DNA of 64,000 nt, from contig BGKB01000075.1 in NCBI GenBank assembly GCA_003116975.1, positions 64,780 to 128,779 on the forward strand. Reading direction: 5' to 3'. The translations under genes and the position numbers were made by a program. The notes beneath the pieces are model-generated. The model did not search any database and was not told the origin of the DNA. It worked only from the letters and a program-made list of their open reading frames with translations. Every line of letters begins with the position of its first letter. Within the stretch, counting starts at the first letter, position 1. The stretch is from Aurantiochytrium sp. KH105 (lineage: Eukaryota; Sar; Bigyra; Thraustochytrida; Thraustochytriidae). Shown one piece after another: positions 29,801 to 39,684 of the stretch.

Positions 29801-32274
29801 TACACCGCTGGCTACGATTGGCTGGCTCGCGGCTCACGGACCACGAAGCTCTCGTCGCAGACCTTTTTCTTGGCCCCACAGATCGCTTGCCCTTTCAACG
29901 TAGGGGTGATCGCGACACGGACGACGAAGACGACGAGCATGCTGACGACGAAAGTGACTCGGACTCGGTGGTTCACATGCCCGGACAAAGCGAAGGCGCG
30001 AGCGATCTAATTGCCGAGCTGCTCGTGGACGTCCTTCGGGGCGTTCTCATGAGTCGTCAAAACGGCAAGGCTGCATCGCTCGTGTGTCTGGTGGACGATG
30101 CTCACCACATGGACGACGATTCCTGGATGGTCGTGGAACACATCGTTCGGCATCAACCACGTGCGATTTTCCTTGTCATGGCAATGACGGCCATGCACAC
30201 CTCGGTACCAACGCCGACGCGCCTGATTTCTCCGCGCGGGCTGCCAAGTGCCCTGCGTCGCTCCTCAATGCGCGCCAAGCTTTTGGAGAATCCGCGCGTT
30301 CACGTCGTACGTCTGGCACCGCTCGGTTATGCTGCAGTCGCAACCATGCTTCGCGCCCGACTCAATGTTCTCTCCGTGCCCGACAATCTTGTCGATATTT
30401 TGACGCTAGCGTCTCTGGGCAACCCTCTTTTTGTCGAAGAAATTTTGCAGGAAATGCTAGACTCCAAGGCCATTGACGTCGATGAGGCTTCTCGAACGTG
30501 CCAATGGCGTCGCCGGCCGCCCAAGTCTGTTACAGACTTATTTGCGGTCGAGTCCAGGCCTACAGCGCGCGCGACCCAATCGAACAAGCACATGAACAAT
30601 ACCATCCCGGGGAGCGCATTTGGGTTTTCTCCGGCTCGATCCTCTTCTTCTGTGGCGTCGTCGGCGGCTTCGTCATCGTCGTCGTCATCATCGTCGCAAG
30701 TCGGATCGGGCACCTCGGTCGCGGGTGGTGCTGCTCCTACAAGCTCTACGTCTGTGATATCAAGGCCATTGGCCGTTCTTTCGCCGTCGACACGGTCCCT
30801 CCTGCTGCACCCCGCGCGAGTGGTCATTCGCCTCGAACGTTTGATTGCTGAGCGGTATGAGCGTTTTGTTCGGCACGAATTCGTGACGCGTGACTCTGCT
30901 CACAGCCACCGTCAGCAGCGTAGCGCTGCTGTTGTCGCGGGTCTCAAGCTCGACCCACCGGCCTCCCTCGTGTGCGTCGTCGGTGCCTGGCTCAATGGCC
31001 TGACACTCCGGCAACAGGTCTTGCTTAAGATCGCCAGTCACGCCGTGGAGGCCAACAAATACTTGCATTTCCACCGCAAGCTTGTCATTGGCGCCATGCT
31101 TTTGATCGACACCTCGGCGAGCATCGACGATGTCGTCGAGGATTTTGAGCTTTTAGAAAAGGCTGGCTTTGTAGAGCTTGCGGGCGACGATTCGCTGCAC
31201 ATGTTCTCCTTTGTCCACTGGCTCATGCCGCACGCCATGCGTCTGCGCACCCTAGCCTCGCAGCGGCAAGAGATTGCCAGCAAGTTTGCTCTTGCAGAGG
31301 AGAATCACGATGCGCATATTCGACAGCGGTTTCTCACACATGCTCTTGACTCCCTTGATGGCAACACGACCATCAAAAGTGGCTTCATCATGGTGCAAAA
31401 GCACGCAGCAAGCTTGTCAAAGAACAACGCTGGCGGTTTTGTCTCATCCTCATCACGAAACTTGAACACCAGTGGTGCTAGTGCTAGTGCTGGTTTCGCG
31501 GGTACATTTCCACAGTCAACCAAGAGCCACGGACACCATCCGCGTATTCATCGCCGTCGCAGTTCGTATGGAAGCGTGTGGAAGCGACGTTTTGCCAAGC
31601 TGTACACGAACCGGCTTGACCTTTTTTACGACGAGTCTCGCTCGCGACGCATCGGTTCCATTGGACTTGACGCCAACGCTCGCTGTATGGACGCCCCTGT
31701 CGTGGGGCGGCGATCTGCCGTCTTGCGGGTTCTTTGCTACAACTGGGAGAAGCATGACATGCAGCACATTGGCGAGGAGCGATCGTTTTTCCTTTCGCCC
31801 TGCGACGAGGACCCTGCGAGTCGTGATGACTGGATTTACAAGATCAAGTTTGCCATCCAGGCAAGCACGGCGCGCCGAGCGGCGCCGCGGCGGTCTTCGG
31901 CTCTCTTACAGAGCAGCAGCAGCAGCAGCAGCAGCAATATGCATGCTCCGCGCCACAACGATGCCTCGATCGCTCCACCTAGCGAGATTCCACCGCCTCC
32001 TGACGATCCGCCACTCTTCGACCTTCCAACGAATCTGTCCCGCCATCGCACCCTGCCGGTGGAGGACCACGGCCCATTTTACGAAGACGAAGACGAGGAG
32101 GATAGCGACCGCGTAGACCTCGGACCGGAGTGGATGCACATCGAGCTTCCGCCACCGCCTCCCTCGCGCGCGTCCAAGCGCAGCCCTTCCACGATGTTGC
32201 TCCCGCCACCGCCGCCGCCTCCCGACGACCCGCCTCCCCCGCAGCCGCTCTCGCACCTCTTCGTCTCGCGATGA
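26884..32274 (+). CDS. Soluble adenylyl cyclase-like protein (two class III cyclase domains, NTPase, PH)
   Basis: 1796 residues. An Arg/Ser-rich N-terminus precedes a first class III cyclase domain at about 340-560. Its FVDISNF (about 347) and GGDIVSFAGDAV (about 398) supply the two metal-binding Asp residues, so it is probably catalytic. A second cyclase domain (about 600-780) has VHLGF in place of the first Asp but keeps LDDKGL and SVIGDGVNLAARLM, giving the usual degenerate partner of a sAC heterodimer. Next is a STAND/AAA-type NTPase: Walker A GEIGMGKS (about 907) and Walker B-like LVCLVDDAHHMDD. This order matches ADCY10/sAC, the bicarbonate-responsive cAMP source. Unlike ADCY10, the C-terminus has a PH domain (about 1560-1660; WKRRFAKLYTNRLDLFYD through DDWIYKIKFAI) and a poly-Pro tail. 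The Ser-rich inserts include a CAG-coded run. No intron is visible. AATAAA at 32324. Confidence 0.9.
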   Translation: MASRASRAADDLSDLEDLVARRESLGGGRGGRLRTYTEDAGGGGASTRRAGEEGAAGGSGTSREGGSRGGGETPPRGYAALRRVSGRRRRAKERRRSDGAMISAALAQVATSVRRAATHSRGRSHGSDVYHTRQGSHEDEATSADLYCSDEDLTHDGSSSYRYSDDDVNDRTDHDFIPDSEIFVNNAGESSNGDDGGAYGLDDALAPRQTSCRRHRGRASRRSSGHASTFSSGSVPSLPRRRGQFDATESVSSAAARHSRDGGSAASAYSHASTPTSQLSSRGSLSSRRTAPSRNPLALLDFLPTSLDIWHGSTRSRSRALSDTSEVDSEARDLNPYAQEMQGAAMFVDISNFSALGDKLCADDVRGPEQLVKFLNGWLALVVRLVNKAGGDIVSFAGDAVIVLWPVMSASSPDTAGPESSSLTVAVQRAVQSALDIQTTIFSRTFEEIDLECGLKVGIGAGHVSLLHVGGTRQYRVRNYTAVGAAVRQAFCAEKLARPKGDVICSAAALRSGIDNYFAWDDLDGGEFARIKDQTVRIRMRKQTRLQLPQRRRLSRPEVLATLDPRQIRRAARLYLPPSLFAYDEPLSRVSAKDWISELRQVTILFVHLGFKAQDFDQGLSDRQLEWLNEAVYELQEAIMDYEGSLNKLNLDDKGLTAMAVFGLAPLAHENDATRAVLTALRIVSVLEAEFRLKPSIGITSSLCYCGVVGHTASRREFSVIGDGVNLAARLMQSAKTNSRVRVLTDAGTRTLVRDEVEFSTNERDIRVKGKMKKIRVYSPSRAGRINVVSRWSAISVRISTTVANSTTTTGVGPPPRRVRRDRGQEDAEDSAPWDDPSSVGHGPPAASWQQEWRSQVARYGTRVVEDLRSLRIKLIHAGAVDTTGEDSLGDFLSESSRTAHAVMVITGEIGMGKSHMLARIHRARTSSRGASSCLVLSTAGNPFERGALVRRFAIWIDLIHPMLDAADRRGCIHRWLRLAGSRLTDHEALVADLFLGPTDRLPFQRRGDRDTDDEDDEHADDESDSDSVVHMPGQSEGASDLIAELLVDVLRGVLMSRQNGKAASLVCLVDDAHHMDDDSWMVVEHIVRHQPRAIFLVMAMTAMHTSVPTPTRLISPRGLPSALRRSSMRAKLLENPRVHVVRLAPLGYAAVATMLRARLNVLSVPDNLVDILTLASLGNPLFVEEILQEMLDSKAIDVDEASRTCQWRRRPPKSVTDLFAVESRPTARATQSNKHMNNTIPGSAFGFSPARSSSSVASSAASSSSSSSSSQVGSGTSVAGGAAPTSSTSVISRPLAVLSPSTRSLLLHPARVVIRLERLIAERYERFVRHEFVTRDSAHSHRQQRSAAVVAGLKLDPPASLVCVVGAWLNGLTLRQQVLLKIASHAVEANKYLHFHRKLVIGAMLLIDTSASIDDVVEDFELLEKAGFVELAGDDSLHMFSFVHWLMPHAMRLRTLASQRQEIASKFALAEENHDAHIRQRFLTHALDSLDGNTTIKSGFIMVQKHAASLSKNNAGGFVSSSSRNLNTSGASASAGFAGTFPQSTKSHGHHPRIHRRRSSYGSVWKRRFAKLYTNRLDLFYDESRSRRIGSIGLDANARCMDAPVVGRRSAVLRVLCYNWEKHDMQHIGEERSFFLSPCDEDPASRDDWIYKIKFAIQASTARRAAPRRSSALLQSSSSSSSSNMHAPRHNDASIAPPSEIPPPPDDPPLFDLPTNLSRHRTLPVEDHGPFYEDEDEEDSDRVDLGPEWMHIELPPPPPSRASKRSPSTMLLPPPPPPPDDPPPPQPLSHLFVSR

Positions 32275-33047
32275 GCCAACCGCCACCCACCCGCCCATCC
32301 TCCTCATCTCTCACCTGCCTGTGAATAAAAAATAACCCAACCTCTTGGCAAATTCTACCGCCGCGGCCGCATCAACCGCCCCCAAGCTAGGCCTCGTACC
32401 CGTGCACCTGCTGCACGGCCCCGGCCCCGGCCACCTACACCGTGCGTGCGCGTCCCCAAGCAAGCTAGATTCGCCCGCGCCGCCATTGGCCGGGCGCATC
32501 TCGCGCCCGGAATTCCGGGCCGGCGCCCGTATTTCCTCCCCTCCGGTCGGCCGTGAGGCAGAGCGAGGGAGCCGGCCGAACGCGGAGGGGCAGAGGGGGA
32601 GAGAGAGGGAGAGAAAGCCACGAGGAGCAAAGAGAAATAAAGAGGCGGCAGGTCGCCAAGCAGCGCGAGCAGAGCCAGCCGGCCGCGGGAGCAGAGCCGC
32701 GAGCGGGCGCGGAAGAGCGCGGCGGAGCGCGGCGGGCAGAGCGCGAAGGGAGCGGAGCGGAGCGCGGCGCGGCGCGGCGAGGCGCGGCGAGGTGAGGCGA
32801 GGCGAGGGCGCCGATCGGTCGGTCGATCGTTGCGGGGTGCACGGCGGAGAGCGGGCGAACGAACGAACGAACGTTTCGGACGCGGGGGACGCGCGCGGGA
32901 GGCCGCGCGGACGCGCGTCGTGGGCGTGCGCGCGCAGCGTGCGCGCGCTAGGATCTGGAGGGGAGAGAGCGGGAGCGGGCGCGAGAGCCGAGGGCGCGGT
33001 CGATCGACAGACAGACAGACAGGCCCGCAGAGGAAACAAGGACACAT
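32275..33047. other. Intergenic region with GC-rich leader of acyltransferase gene
   Basis: Poly(A) signal AATAAA of the cyclase gene at 32324. A CCAAGCTAGGCC element at 32382-32393. Then a purine/GC-rich segment (32550-32830) with GGAGC/GGCGC repeats, GAACGAACGAAC at about 32859-32870 and GACAGACAGACAG near 33009. Probably promoter plus 5' leader. Long frames on both strands here are compositional. Confidence 0.5.
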
Positions 33048-34409
33048 ATGCCTCCCGCCCGTGAGGACACCCGGCTGGACGCCGGGCTCGCCGTCCCGTT
33101 CAACGCCCACAACGTCGCGCCTGGCGCCACGGCCGCAGCAGCGGGGCCGAGGATGATCTCGCACAAGCGCAGGATGCTCGCCAAGGGGTTCCCGCAGCAA
33201 ACCTCGTCCTCCACGGCCTCGCACGGGTTCGGTCTGCCCACGACGCCCACGGGCGCCAGCGCGAAGCTGGGCAAGGCCGCAGCGCAGGAGGTCAGTAGTG
33301 GGAAAAGCGACCTGCAGGCAACGTCGCGGCTCGAATTCCTCGCCTTTTATGCGCGCATCGCCGGTCTCCTGCTCATCAGCATCATGATCATCCTCGTTGG
33401 CCTGTCTGCCTGGCCAATGATTGCCCCCTTTCACCGGGGCAAGTGGCGCACCTTCATCGACCAACTCGAGTGTCTGTGGGTGAATGCGCTTCTGTGGCTG
33501 CTACCCGCCACCACGCTCGAGATGCACGGCGACTTTCCGACCGCATCGTCGACGCCCAAGTTGCTCATTTGCAACCACGCTACCGACGTCGACTGGATCT
33601 ACCAGCTCATGCCCATGACCGTCGTCAACTTTGGTACGACCGATCTCAGTGGTTCCGTGAAGATTTTCCTCAAACAAGAGGTCAAGAACATCCCCATTGT
33701 CGGCTGGGGCTGCGCCCTCTTCGAATTTGTTTTTCTCAAGCGTGACTGGGCCGTAGATAGACTGCGTATCGAGAATTCGCTCACGCGCTTTTGCAAAGAC
33801 GGCGGCCCGATTACGGTGATTCTCTACCCGGAAGGATCCACCGTCAACACGCGCACTCTCGACAAGTGCCGCACCTTTGCCCGCGTGCAGGGCCGGCCCG
33901 AGTTTGACCTCACCTTGCTGCCACGTGTGCGCGGGTTCGCACACATTTGCGAAACTCTCGCCAAGCACTCTCCCACGGGCGACGTCGACGTCTTTGACCA
34001 GACCATGGCGTTCGACACATACTCGGGCGAGGTACCTGACTGGGAGATGGGCTTTAAGCGTAACGTGGACACGGGCGTGCCGAACTTCCAGACCATGTTC
34101 CTCGGGCGCGCGTCTCGCCGCTGCCACATTGACTCGCGCCGCTTTTCGTACCGCCAGCTCAAGCAAGAGTACCAGGACTCGCTCGAGAATTGGCTCGACG
34201 AGCGCTGGGCCCGCAAGGAGAGCCTTCTTCGCGAGTTCATTGAGCACCAGCAGTTCGATTCGCTCGGCGCGGAACCGCGATTGTCGGTTCCGGTAAACGG
34301 TTCCATCCGTCGCTCTCTCATGGCCGTCACCTTTTACATTGCCATGTGGGTTGGTATGGCGTTCACATATTCGCGCTACTCGGCCGACTTTTCCGCATTC
34401 AATCTGTAA
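33048..34409 (+). CDS. 1-acyl-sn-glycerol-3-phosphate / lysophospholipid acyltransferase (AGPAT family)
   Basis: 453-residue membrane acyltransferase that transfers acyl-CoA to a lysophospholipid in glycerolipid synthesis. Acceptors in this subfamily include lysophosphatidic acid and lysocardiolipin; which one applies here cannot be told. Motif I is NHATDVD (about 174, the NHx4D catalytic pair) and motif III is YPEGS (about 259). FLKQEVKNIPIVGWG and LTLLPRVRGF are typical of the AGPAT3/4/5-LCLAT1 branch. Membrane segments lie at about 103-128 (IAGLLLISIMIILVGLSAWP) and near the C-terminus (VTFYIAMWVGMAF). The first ~95 residues are polar and Ala/Ser-rich. Such enzymes would bear on phospholipid remodelling in an oil-rich protist. 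It converges on the coiled-coil/PH gene, 131 bases away, across a pyrimidine-rich gap. Confidence 0.92.
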   Translation: MPPAREDTRLDAGLAVPFNAHNVAPGATAAAAGPRMISHKRRMLAKGFPQQTSSSTASHGFGLPTTPTGASAKLGKAAAQEVSSGKSDLQATSRLEFLAFYARIAGLLLISIMIILVGLSAWPMIAPFHRGKWRTFIDQLECLWVNALLWLLPATTLEMHGDFPTASSTPKLLICNHATDVDWIYQLMPMTVVNFGTTDLSGSVKIFLKQEVKNIPIVGWGCALFEFVFLKRDWAVDRLRIENSLTRFCKDGGPITVILYPEGSTVNTRTLDKCRTFARVQGRPEFDLTLLPRVRGFAHICETLAKHSPTGDVDVFDQTMAFDTYSGEVPDWEMGFKRNVDTGVPNFQTMFLGRASRRCHIDSRRFSYRQLKQEYQDSLENWLDERWARKESLLREFIEHQQFDSLGAEPRLSVPVNGSIRRSLMAVTFYIAMWVGMAFTYSRYSADFSAFNL

Positions 34410-34540
34410 CTTATTTATAACATTCTCTTTTTTTCTTCGTGTTCTTCTTCTTCTTCTTCTACTTCTTCTTGTCGTCTTTGATTTCTTTTCTCGTTTTGAC
34501 CTTGACGAGATCCTCTCACTCTCGACCAAAGGCCGGCCAA

Positions 34541-37099
34541 CTACGCGGCTTCGGGCGCCCTGCCCATGGGCTCGCGCACGACGGACCTTGTTCTGTCCAA
34601 AGGCCCGTCCTGACTCTGACCTGACCCATTTCGACCGTGCGAACCCGCGTTCGCGCTTCCTTTGCGCGGACAGCAAGACCGCAGCGCGGCAATCCACCAA
34701 TTGCGCTCCGTCCCATCGTACGCGCGAAGCGTAATGAGCTGTTTCTGGTGCTGCTTGTGCGAAAGGAAAATGTGCGCCGTATAAGCTGGCTCCACCTTGA
34801 CAGACATCAAAGACACGGACTCGCGCAGACTTTCTGACTCGTAGTCATGCAGATCGAGCCTTCCAGGCCGCACGACGGCATAACGTTTGATCCATTCACC
34901 ATCCCGCTTTCGACCCACAGACTTGAGCCAAAGCGAACCGGCCTCGACCTGGACAGCTTGTGACGTCCGTGTAAACTCCTCCACCCAGCTTGTACGCTCC
35001 GCCTCGATTGGAAGGGCCAGATAAACGTGATGCTTTAAACGGGCGTGCGAGATGGACGTGGAAAACGTCGAAACGCTTGTGCCCGATGTGGAGCTGCCGG
35101 CCTCCGACGTCAAGTCTGAAATGCCCGACCCGCCGAGGTTCCCACTGCTGCTCGTCGTGCTACTATTGCAGTCAAAGCTCGCAGCGGTCTCGAGCGAGCT
35201 CAATGCATGATGGTCGTGCTCTACAAGGTGCAACTTGAAAATAGGCTTGCCATGCTTGCTGTGGGCCGCGTGCGCATCGGCTGTCTCCACATTGTAGTTG
35301 CGCTTGCGCAGCCAAACCATCATCGAGGACCGCGCGTCGCCATCGAGCTCATTTTGGGCGCTCGGGCGACGAATGACCCGCAGTTCCGTCTGATCAAGAA
35401 ATACCGAGCGCAGCGGACGATACGGGAGCTTTTTCGACCCCGACCCGACGGCAGGACAGTCGCCAGCCAGCACGCGGGCGAGATACATGGAGTACTTTTT
35501 GGCGTCTATTTCGGATCGAAAAATGTGCAGCCTCTTGTCTACGTAAACGCAAAACCGCGCCGACCATTTCTCGGACTTGCGCGCAGAGGCAAGTTTGACG
35601 AGCAGCGTTCCCATGCGCGCCTCGGCCCAGAGCGGAGTAAAGCTGGGCGGCGCTTTCCGGACACGCCGCGTTCTGCTGCGACCGCGCCGTCTCGTTTTGA
35701 AGCTGTCCGCACTTCCTTCTGACGCGGAGCCGTCCTTGTCATCCTCCTCACCCTCGCTCACATCGTCGTCGCTCTGCGTGGTTTTGTTTTCGTCGACAGT
35801 TGCATCCAAGCTCGCCGGAGCCTCCTTGTGCTTTGTCGCAGACTCGTTGTTCTCGTCCTCGAGACAGCAAAATGCGCCTTGCACGACAGCTCGAAGCGGA
35901 ACAGGCGGCGGCGGGGCTGCTTTCTTATGGGAAGCCATTGATACCTTGGGAGGTGGTAGCCCGTCGACATTTGCGAATGTAGGCTGGGACAAAGTTACCG
36001 CCTCTGCCACTTTCGCCGACTCAGAGGGCTTGGAGTCCACATTGAGCCTCGACGATTGGCGCTTCGGTCGCATAGGGACAGGCGGCGGTGGGCCTCGACC
36101 ATTCTTTTGTAGCGCCGCAGCCGCTGCTGCGCGGGCCACTGCCACCGATGGCCCCCCATTCGAGGCAGCAGCTCTCATGGCTGGCTTCGTGGCTTGTTGC
36201 GTCTCTGGTGGCGCGCCAATCGGCTCTGCAAGTGAATTCTCGAGCAATTCGTCACGCGCGACCTCGTTGAGATCGAGCTCGAGCGTTTCTGTGGAAAAGT
36301 TAGAAGCAAACGACATCGAGCTTGACTCGGGTTTCCGCCGCACGTCGACTGCGTCGCACGTGTCTGTAAGGAACTGAGCCACCAACTGCTGAGAGATTGT
36401 TTGCTGCGTCTCTCGTGGATGGTTAAAGGAAGAACGCCGGCTCAATGAAGGCGAATTCCCTTGGCTAAAGCTCAAGGACGGAAGCGAAGATGCCACAGAG
36501 CTTCGTCGGGAGCTGCGATCGGTATCGTCAGGTGCAGCGTCTCGAAGTCGTTCAAGGCGTTCTACGAGTCGAATTGATTCGCGCGCCGATGCAGTAATGA
36601 GACGTTCAATCTTCTTGTCGCTGCCTCTCTGGAAATCGTGCATCTCCTCAGCATGCATCTGTTTCCAGGCCAGCAGGTCGTTCCCGTTTCCGAGGTCACG
36701 TAGAGCGGCCTTGAATCTTTCGATTTCGTCCTCCCTATACTCACCTTGATCAAGCCCGGCGGTGCCAGGTTTGGCATGGTCGAGTTTGAACTGGACGCGT
36801 TTGAGCTCGTATCTCAGCTCATCGTTTTCCTTTTCCAGTGTCTTAATCGTAGCGAAAGGGTCATTGATGTCGCTGTGCACGGACGGTTGATGCATGCGTC
36901 GCAACAGCACTTCCTTGTCCCTCCTCAGGCATTCGACGACTTGCTCAAGGTATTTTATCCTTGCCTCCGATCGTTCGAGCTGAGCGCTTTGTTTTGTTTC
37001 CTTGCGTACAAGAGCCTGACCGAGTTGCGCGGCCAGCTCCAGCTCCTCATCTTTGAGGCGGAGCTGGCGCTCAAGAGCCCGCACTCTTGCTTCTGCCAT
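34541..37099 (-). CDS. Coiled-coil, proline-rich, tandem PH-domain protein
   Basis: 852 residues, unnamed. The N-terminal ~190 residues form a coiled coil (MAEARVRALERQLRLKDEEL...). The middle is Ser-rich with two SH3-ligand-like segments (GPPPPVPMRP and APPPPVPLRA). The C-terminal half holds a first PH-like domain (GTLLVKLASARKSEKWSARF..., with a large Ser/Thr-rich insert before its last strand, YLALPIEAERTSWVEEF). A second, compact PH domain follows (GSLWLKSVGRKRDGEWIKRY to NWWIAALRSC). Ends Lys/Gly/Ser-rich. Probably a phosphoinositide-binding scaffold or adaptor, by inference. The start ATG at 37097-37099 opens directly into the helix, so it is likely correct. Confidence 0.85.
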   Translation of the reverse strand: MAEARVRALERQLRLKDEELELAAQLGQALVRKETKQSAQLERSEARIKYLEQVVECLRRDKEVLLRRMHQPSVHSDINDPFATIKTLEKENDELRYELKRVQFKLDHAKPGTAGLDQGEYREDEIERFKAALRDLGNGNDLLAWKQMHAEEMHDFQRGSDKKIERLITASARESIRLVERLERLRDAAPDDTDRSSRRSSVASSLPSLSFSQGNSPSLSRRSSFNHPRETQQTISQQLVAQFLTDTCDAVDVRRKPESSSMSFASNFSTETLELDLNEVARDELLENSLAEPIGAPPETQQATKPAMRAAASNGGPSVAVARAAAAAALQKNGRGPPPPVPMRPKRQSSRLNVDSKPSESAKVAEAVTLSQPTFANVDGLPPPKVSMASHKKAAPPPPVPLRAVVQGAFCCLEDENNESATKHKEAPASLDATVDENKTTQSDDDVSEGEEDDKDGSASEGSADSFKTRRRGRSRTRRVRKAPPSFTPLWAEARMGTLLVKLASARKSEKWSARFCVYVDKRLHIFRSEIDAKKYSMYLARVLAGDCPAVGSGSKKLPYRPLRSVFLDQTELRVIRRPSAQNELDGDARSSMMVWLRKRNYNVETADAHAAHSKHGKPIFKLHLVEHDHHALSSLETAASFDCNSSTTSSSGNLGGSGISDLTSEAGSSTSGTSVSTFSTSISHARLKHHVYLALPIEAERTSWVEEFTRTSQAVQVEAGSLWLKSVGRKRDGEWIKRYAVVRPGRLDLHDYESESLRESVSLMSVKVEPAYTAHIFLSHKQHQKQLITLRAYDGTERNWWIAALRSCCPRKGSANAGSHGRNGSGQSQDGPLDRTRSVVREPMGRAPEAA

Positions 37100-38403
37100 G
37101 CTACTTTCTTCTTGTTTTCTAGCTTCCTAGCGGCCACGACAAGAACGATTTCTTCCCTGCGCAGCCCGCCCTCCTTTCCGAGCCGCCCGAGGTGCAGAAT
37201 GCTCGGCAAGCGTTCTGCACGTGTATTTGGACGTCTGTAGCGAAAGTCGACCTAGCTCACGTCTAGGAAGGTCGGCTTGCCAGCATTTCCTGGTGAGACG
37301 ACCCTTGGTAGGATGGTGATTGGGCTCTGCGAAGCCTAAGCTGTGCTGTTGTCTGATGCGGGAGCATCGGCGTTTGGGACCAGTCGTACGGGACAATATT
37401 TGCAGCAAGCTCATCGCTCTAACTGGCGGCGGACGAGCTTTCCAAAGGACGCCATCACGATCTTCACCGAGGGGCCGGCCTCGCTGGCTGTCGGGAAAGC
37501 TTTCTGCGTGCAGTGGCGTTCTCCTCGCGTCCCGCAAGTCCTCCAGTTTTAGGTAGATGAGCTTCTACTGAAGCCTCCAAAAATCAGCCGCCGCCAGGCG
37601 GACCGGAGCCGACAAGTGATTAAAGTGGCGAGGAGGCTCACAGATCTCCGCGCAGACTAAACTCAAGGCCCCGCCGTCGATAGTGCTCGTGTGCTCTTTA
37701 TGCCCACCGCCTCGACGCATCGGACGAACCGTACTTTGTGAAAATCAGCGTGCATGTATGTGTGTGCGTCTTGCGAACTAGGTTGAACTACGAGGGAAAG
37801 TTGTCCCACCTCGGCGGATTGCACCGAGCCGCAGAATTGTTTGTAAATGCTCTTCGTGCGCGCGCGCGCGTCCGGGCCGTGCATTTTGGGGCATGCGTTT
37901 CCGACAATCCCCTCAAGGGCTGCGTCGGCTTTCAAGACGATCCAGGCTCCGCTCGTACATCAAAAATCGATTCATCCGCCAAACTCCAAGTCCCCAACAA
38001 GGACACGTCTGCCGCGCACAGTCCCACACGTGTCATCGGGTCTGCAAATTTGACCGGACCATGTCGACAAACGGTACCCGGACATGGACGTCTCGCCTTT
38101 TGCAAGCAAGTCCCCAAGGCTGCGCCATTTGGAAAAAAGGGGTTCTTGATCCATGAAATATTCCATCACAGATGCGTGCAAGTGCCGCCATAGATGCAGA
38201 GCCCTCGTTTGCCATTTAAAGAGTAGCAGGGAGCTTGCAAGAAAGCTTGCTCGCATTGCAGGTTGTAGGGATGACAAAGTTTGCTAGAGCGCACTGATCA
38301 AGCCTCATATCAACTCACTATACGTATAGTACTACGAGTGTGCCTTGTGCGGGTGGCAGCAAAAAGTTGTCCGCAATTGCTTTGCGTGGTGTTGCCTGCC
38401 GCG
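37100..38403. other. 1.3-kb intergenic region between divergent genes
   Basis: Lies between the head-to-head coiled-coil/PH gene and FAM50. No recognised gene. Small frames (for example 37738-38193) lack domains and show inconsistent codon use. Contains a GCGCGCGC run near 37860 and a 14-base palindrome at 38317. Long enough to hide a non-coding RNA, which I cannot show. Confidence 0.4.
38317..38330. promoter_or_regulatory. Perfect palindrome ACTATACGTATAGT, FAM50 upstream
   Basis: A 14-base exact palindrome 73 bases before the FAM50 ATG, followed at once by ACTACGAG. It shares the TATACTA-type core with elements at 20479 and 48019. Position suits a promoter-proximal dimeric factor site. Confidence 0.4.
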
Positions 38404-38930
38404 ATGGGCGAAGGGAAGAAGGATGAGGCTGCCGGCGGCACGGCGGCAGGGTCGTCGGCCGCAGGAGGTCCAGGATCTGCGTCCGCGTCCGCGTCGCGGG
38501 CGGCTAGTTTAGCGGCGGCGGCAGCCGCATCAATCTACACCACCGAAGGCAATCTTTCCGGACCGCGCGCCGCGCAGCTCGCCAAGGAGCGCCAACACCT
38601 GCTCGAGCAGTACCAACGACAACGCGAAGAGCTCACGATTCGGTCCGCCGTTCCAGACGCCGACACGCTTCGAGACGTGGGCAGGCGCTTTCAGAAGGAA
38701 GTCTTGCACAGCGAGGCCAGCGACCGCCCGTATGGTCTTCAAACCCGCGAGGAGTACCGCGAGTCGCAGCGCAAGGCCGCCGCGATCGAGGCGGGCCTAG
38801 GATCCGGCACCTTGACTTCCAACGCAGAGCACGCCAAAGCCGATGATCGAGCCAAGAAGCGTGCCAAACGAGCACGTCGCGATCACGCCCTCCTCTCCTT
38901 CGCTGCCGATGAGGAAGGCGACGATGACCT

Positions 38931-38961
<31 letters not shown>

Positions 38962-39684
38962 AAAGATACGTACGCAGCGTCCAAAAAGCCCAAGAAGCGC
39001 AAAAAGGACAAGAAAGGCAAAAAGAGTAAGAAAGAGAAGAAACGCAAGCGCAGCGGCGACGAAAACGATGGGCGGGACGGAAGCGACGATGGAGAGCAAG
39101 AGAAGGAGCTTCGGGTCATCAAAAATCCCGACGTAGAAACAAGCTTTTTGCCCGATCGAGAACGTGATGAGAAGCTGCGCAAAGAAGAGGAGCGCAAACA
39201 CGCGATCAAGGAAGCGGAAAAGGCGAAAATCAAGGCCGAGCCGCTCACGATCACCTACAGTTACTGGACGGGCGAAGGCAATCGTGATCGCATCGTCGTC
39301 ACTAAGGGCACTACCGTTTCCGACTTTTTGGAAAAGGTGCGACTAAAAATGATGAAGATCTTTCCGAGTTTGCGCGCCGCTTCCGCAGATACTCTCATGT
39401 ACATCAAGGAGGACATGATCATTCCGAACTTTCTTACCTTTTACGATCTCATCATGAGCAACGCGCGAGGAAGGACAGGTCCGCTCAACAAATTCAGTGT
39501 CGAGGAAGATGTCCGTCTGCAAGGCGACATTCGTGTGGCAGGACGAGAGTCTCACGCTGGCAAGGTTTGTGACCGTCATTGGTACAATAAGAACAAGCAC
39601 ATTTATCCTGCGAGTCAATGGGAGGTGTTTGATCCTATTAAAGTCGCTAACTCACAGGACAAAGAGGCCGTGCCTCGAACCTGA
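38404..39684 (+). CDS. FAM50: FAM50/XAP5 family nuclear protein
   Basis: 426 residues. The C-terminal XAP5 domain (about 279-416) is unmistakable: ITYSYWTGEGNRDRIVVTKG, LMYIKEDMIIPNFLTFYDLI, GPLNKFSVEEDVRL, ESHAGKVCDRHWYNKNKHIY and WEVFDP. FAM50 proteins associate with the spliceosome in animals, and the plant homologue XCT affects splicing, small RNAs and the circadian clock. The N-terminus is Ala/Ser-rich. The middle carries a GAC-coded poly-Asp run (about 178-187) and a Lys-rich nuclear-localisation-like block (KKPKKRKKDKKGKKSKKEKK). The frame is open upstream of the chosen ATG, but GCCGCGATGGGCG is the first ATG with a good context and no ATG lies earlier in the open stretch. Confidence 0.93.

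Noticed and set aside
32355-33464. 369-codon minus-strand ORF over the GC-rich leader
   Set aside because: Compositional artefact; overlaps the acyltransferase start and lacks any motif.
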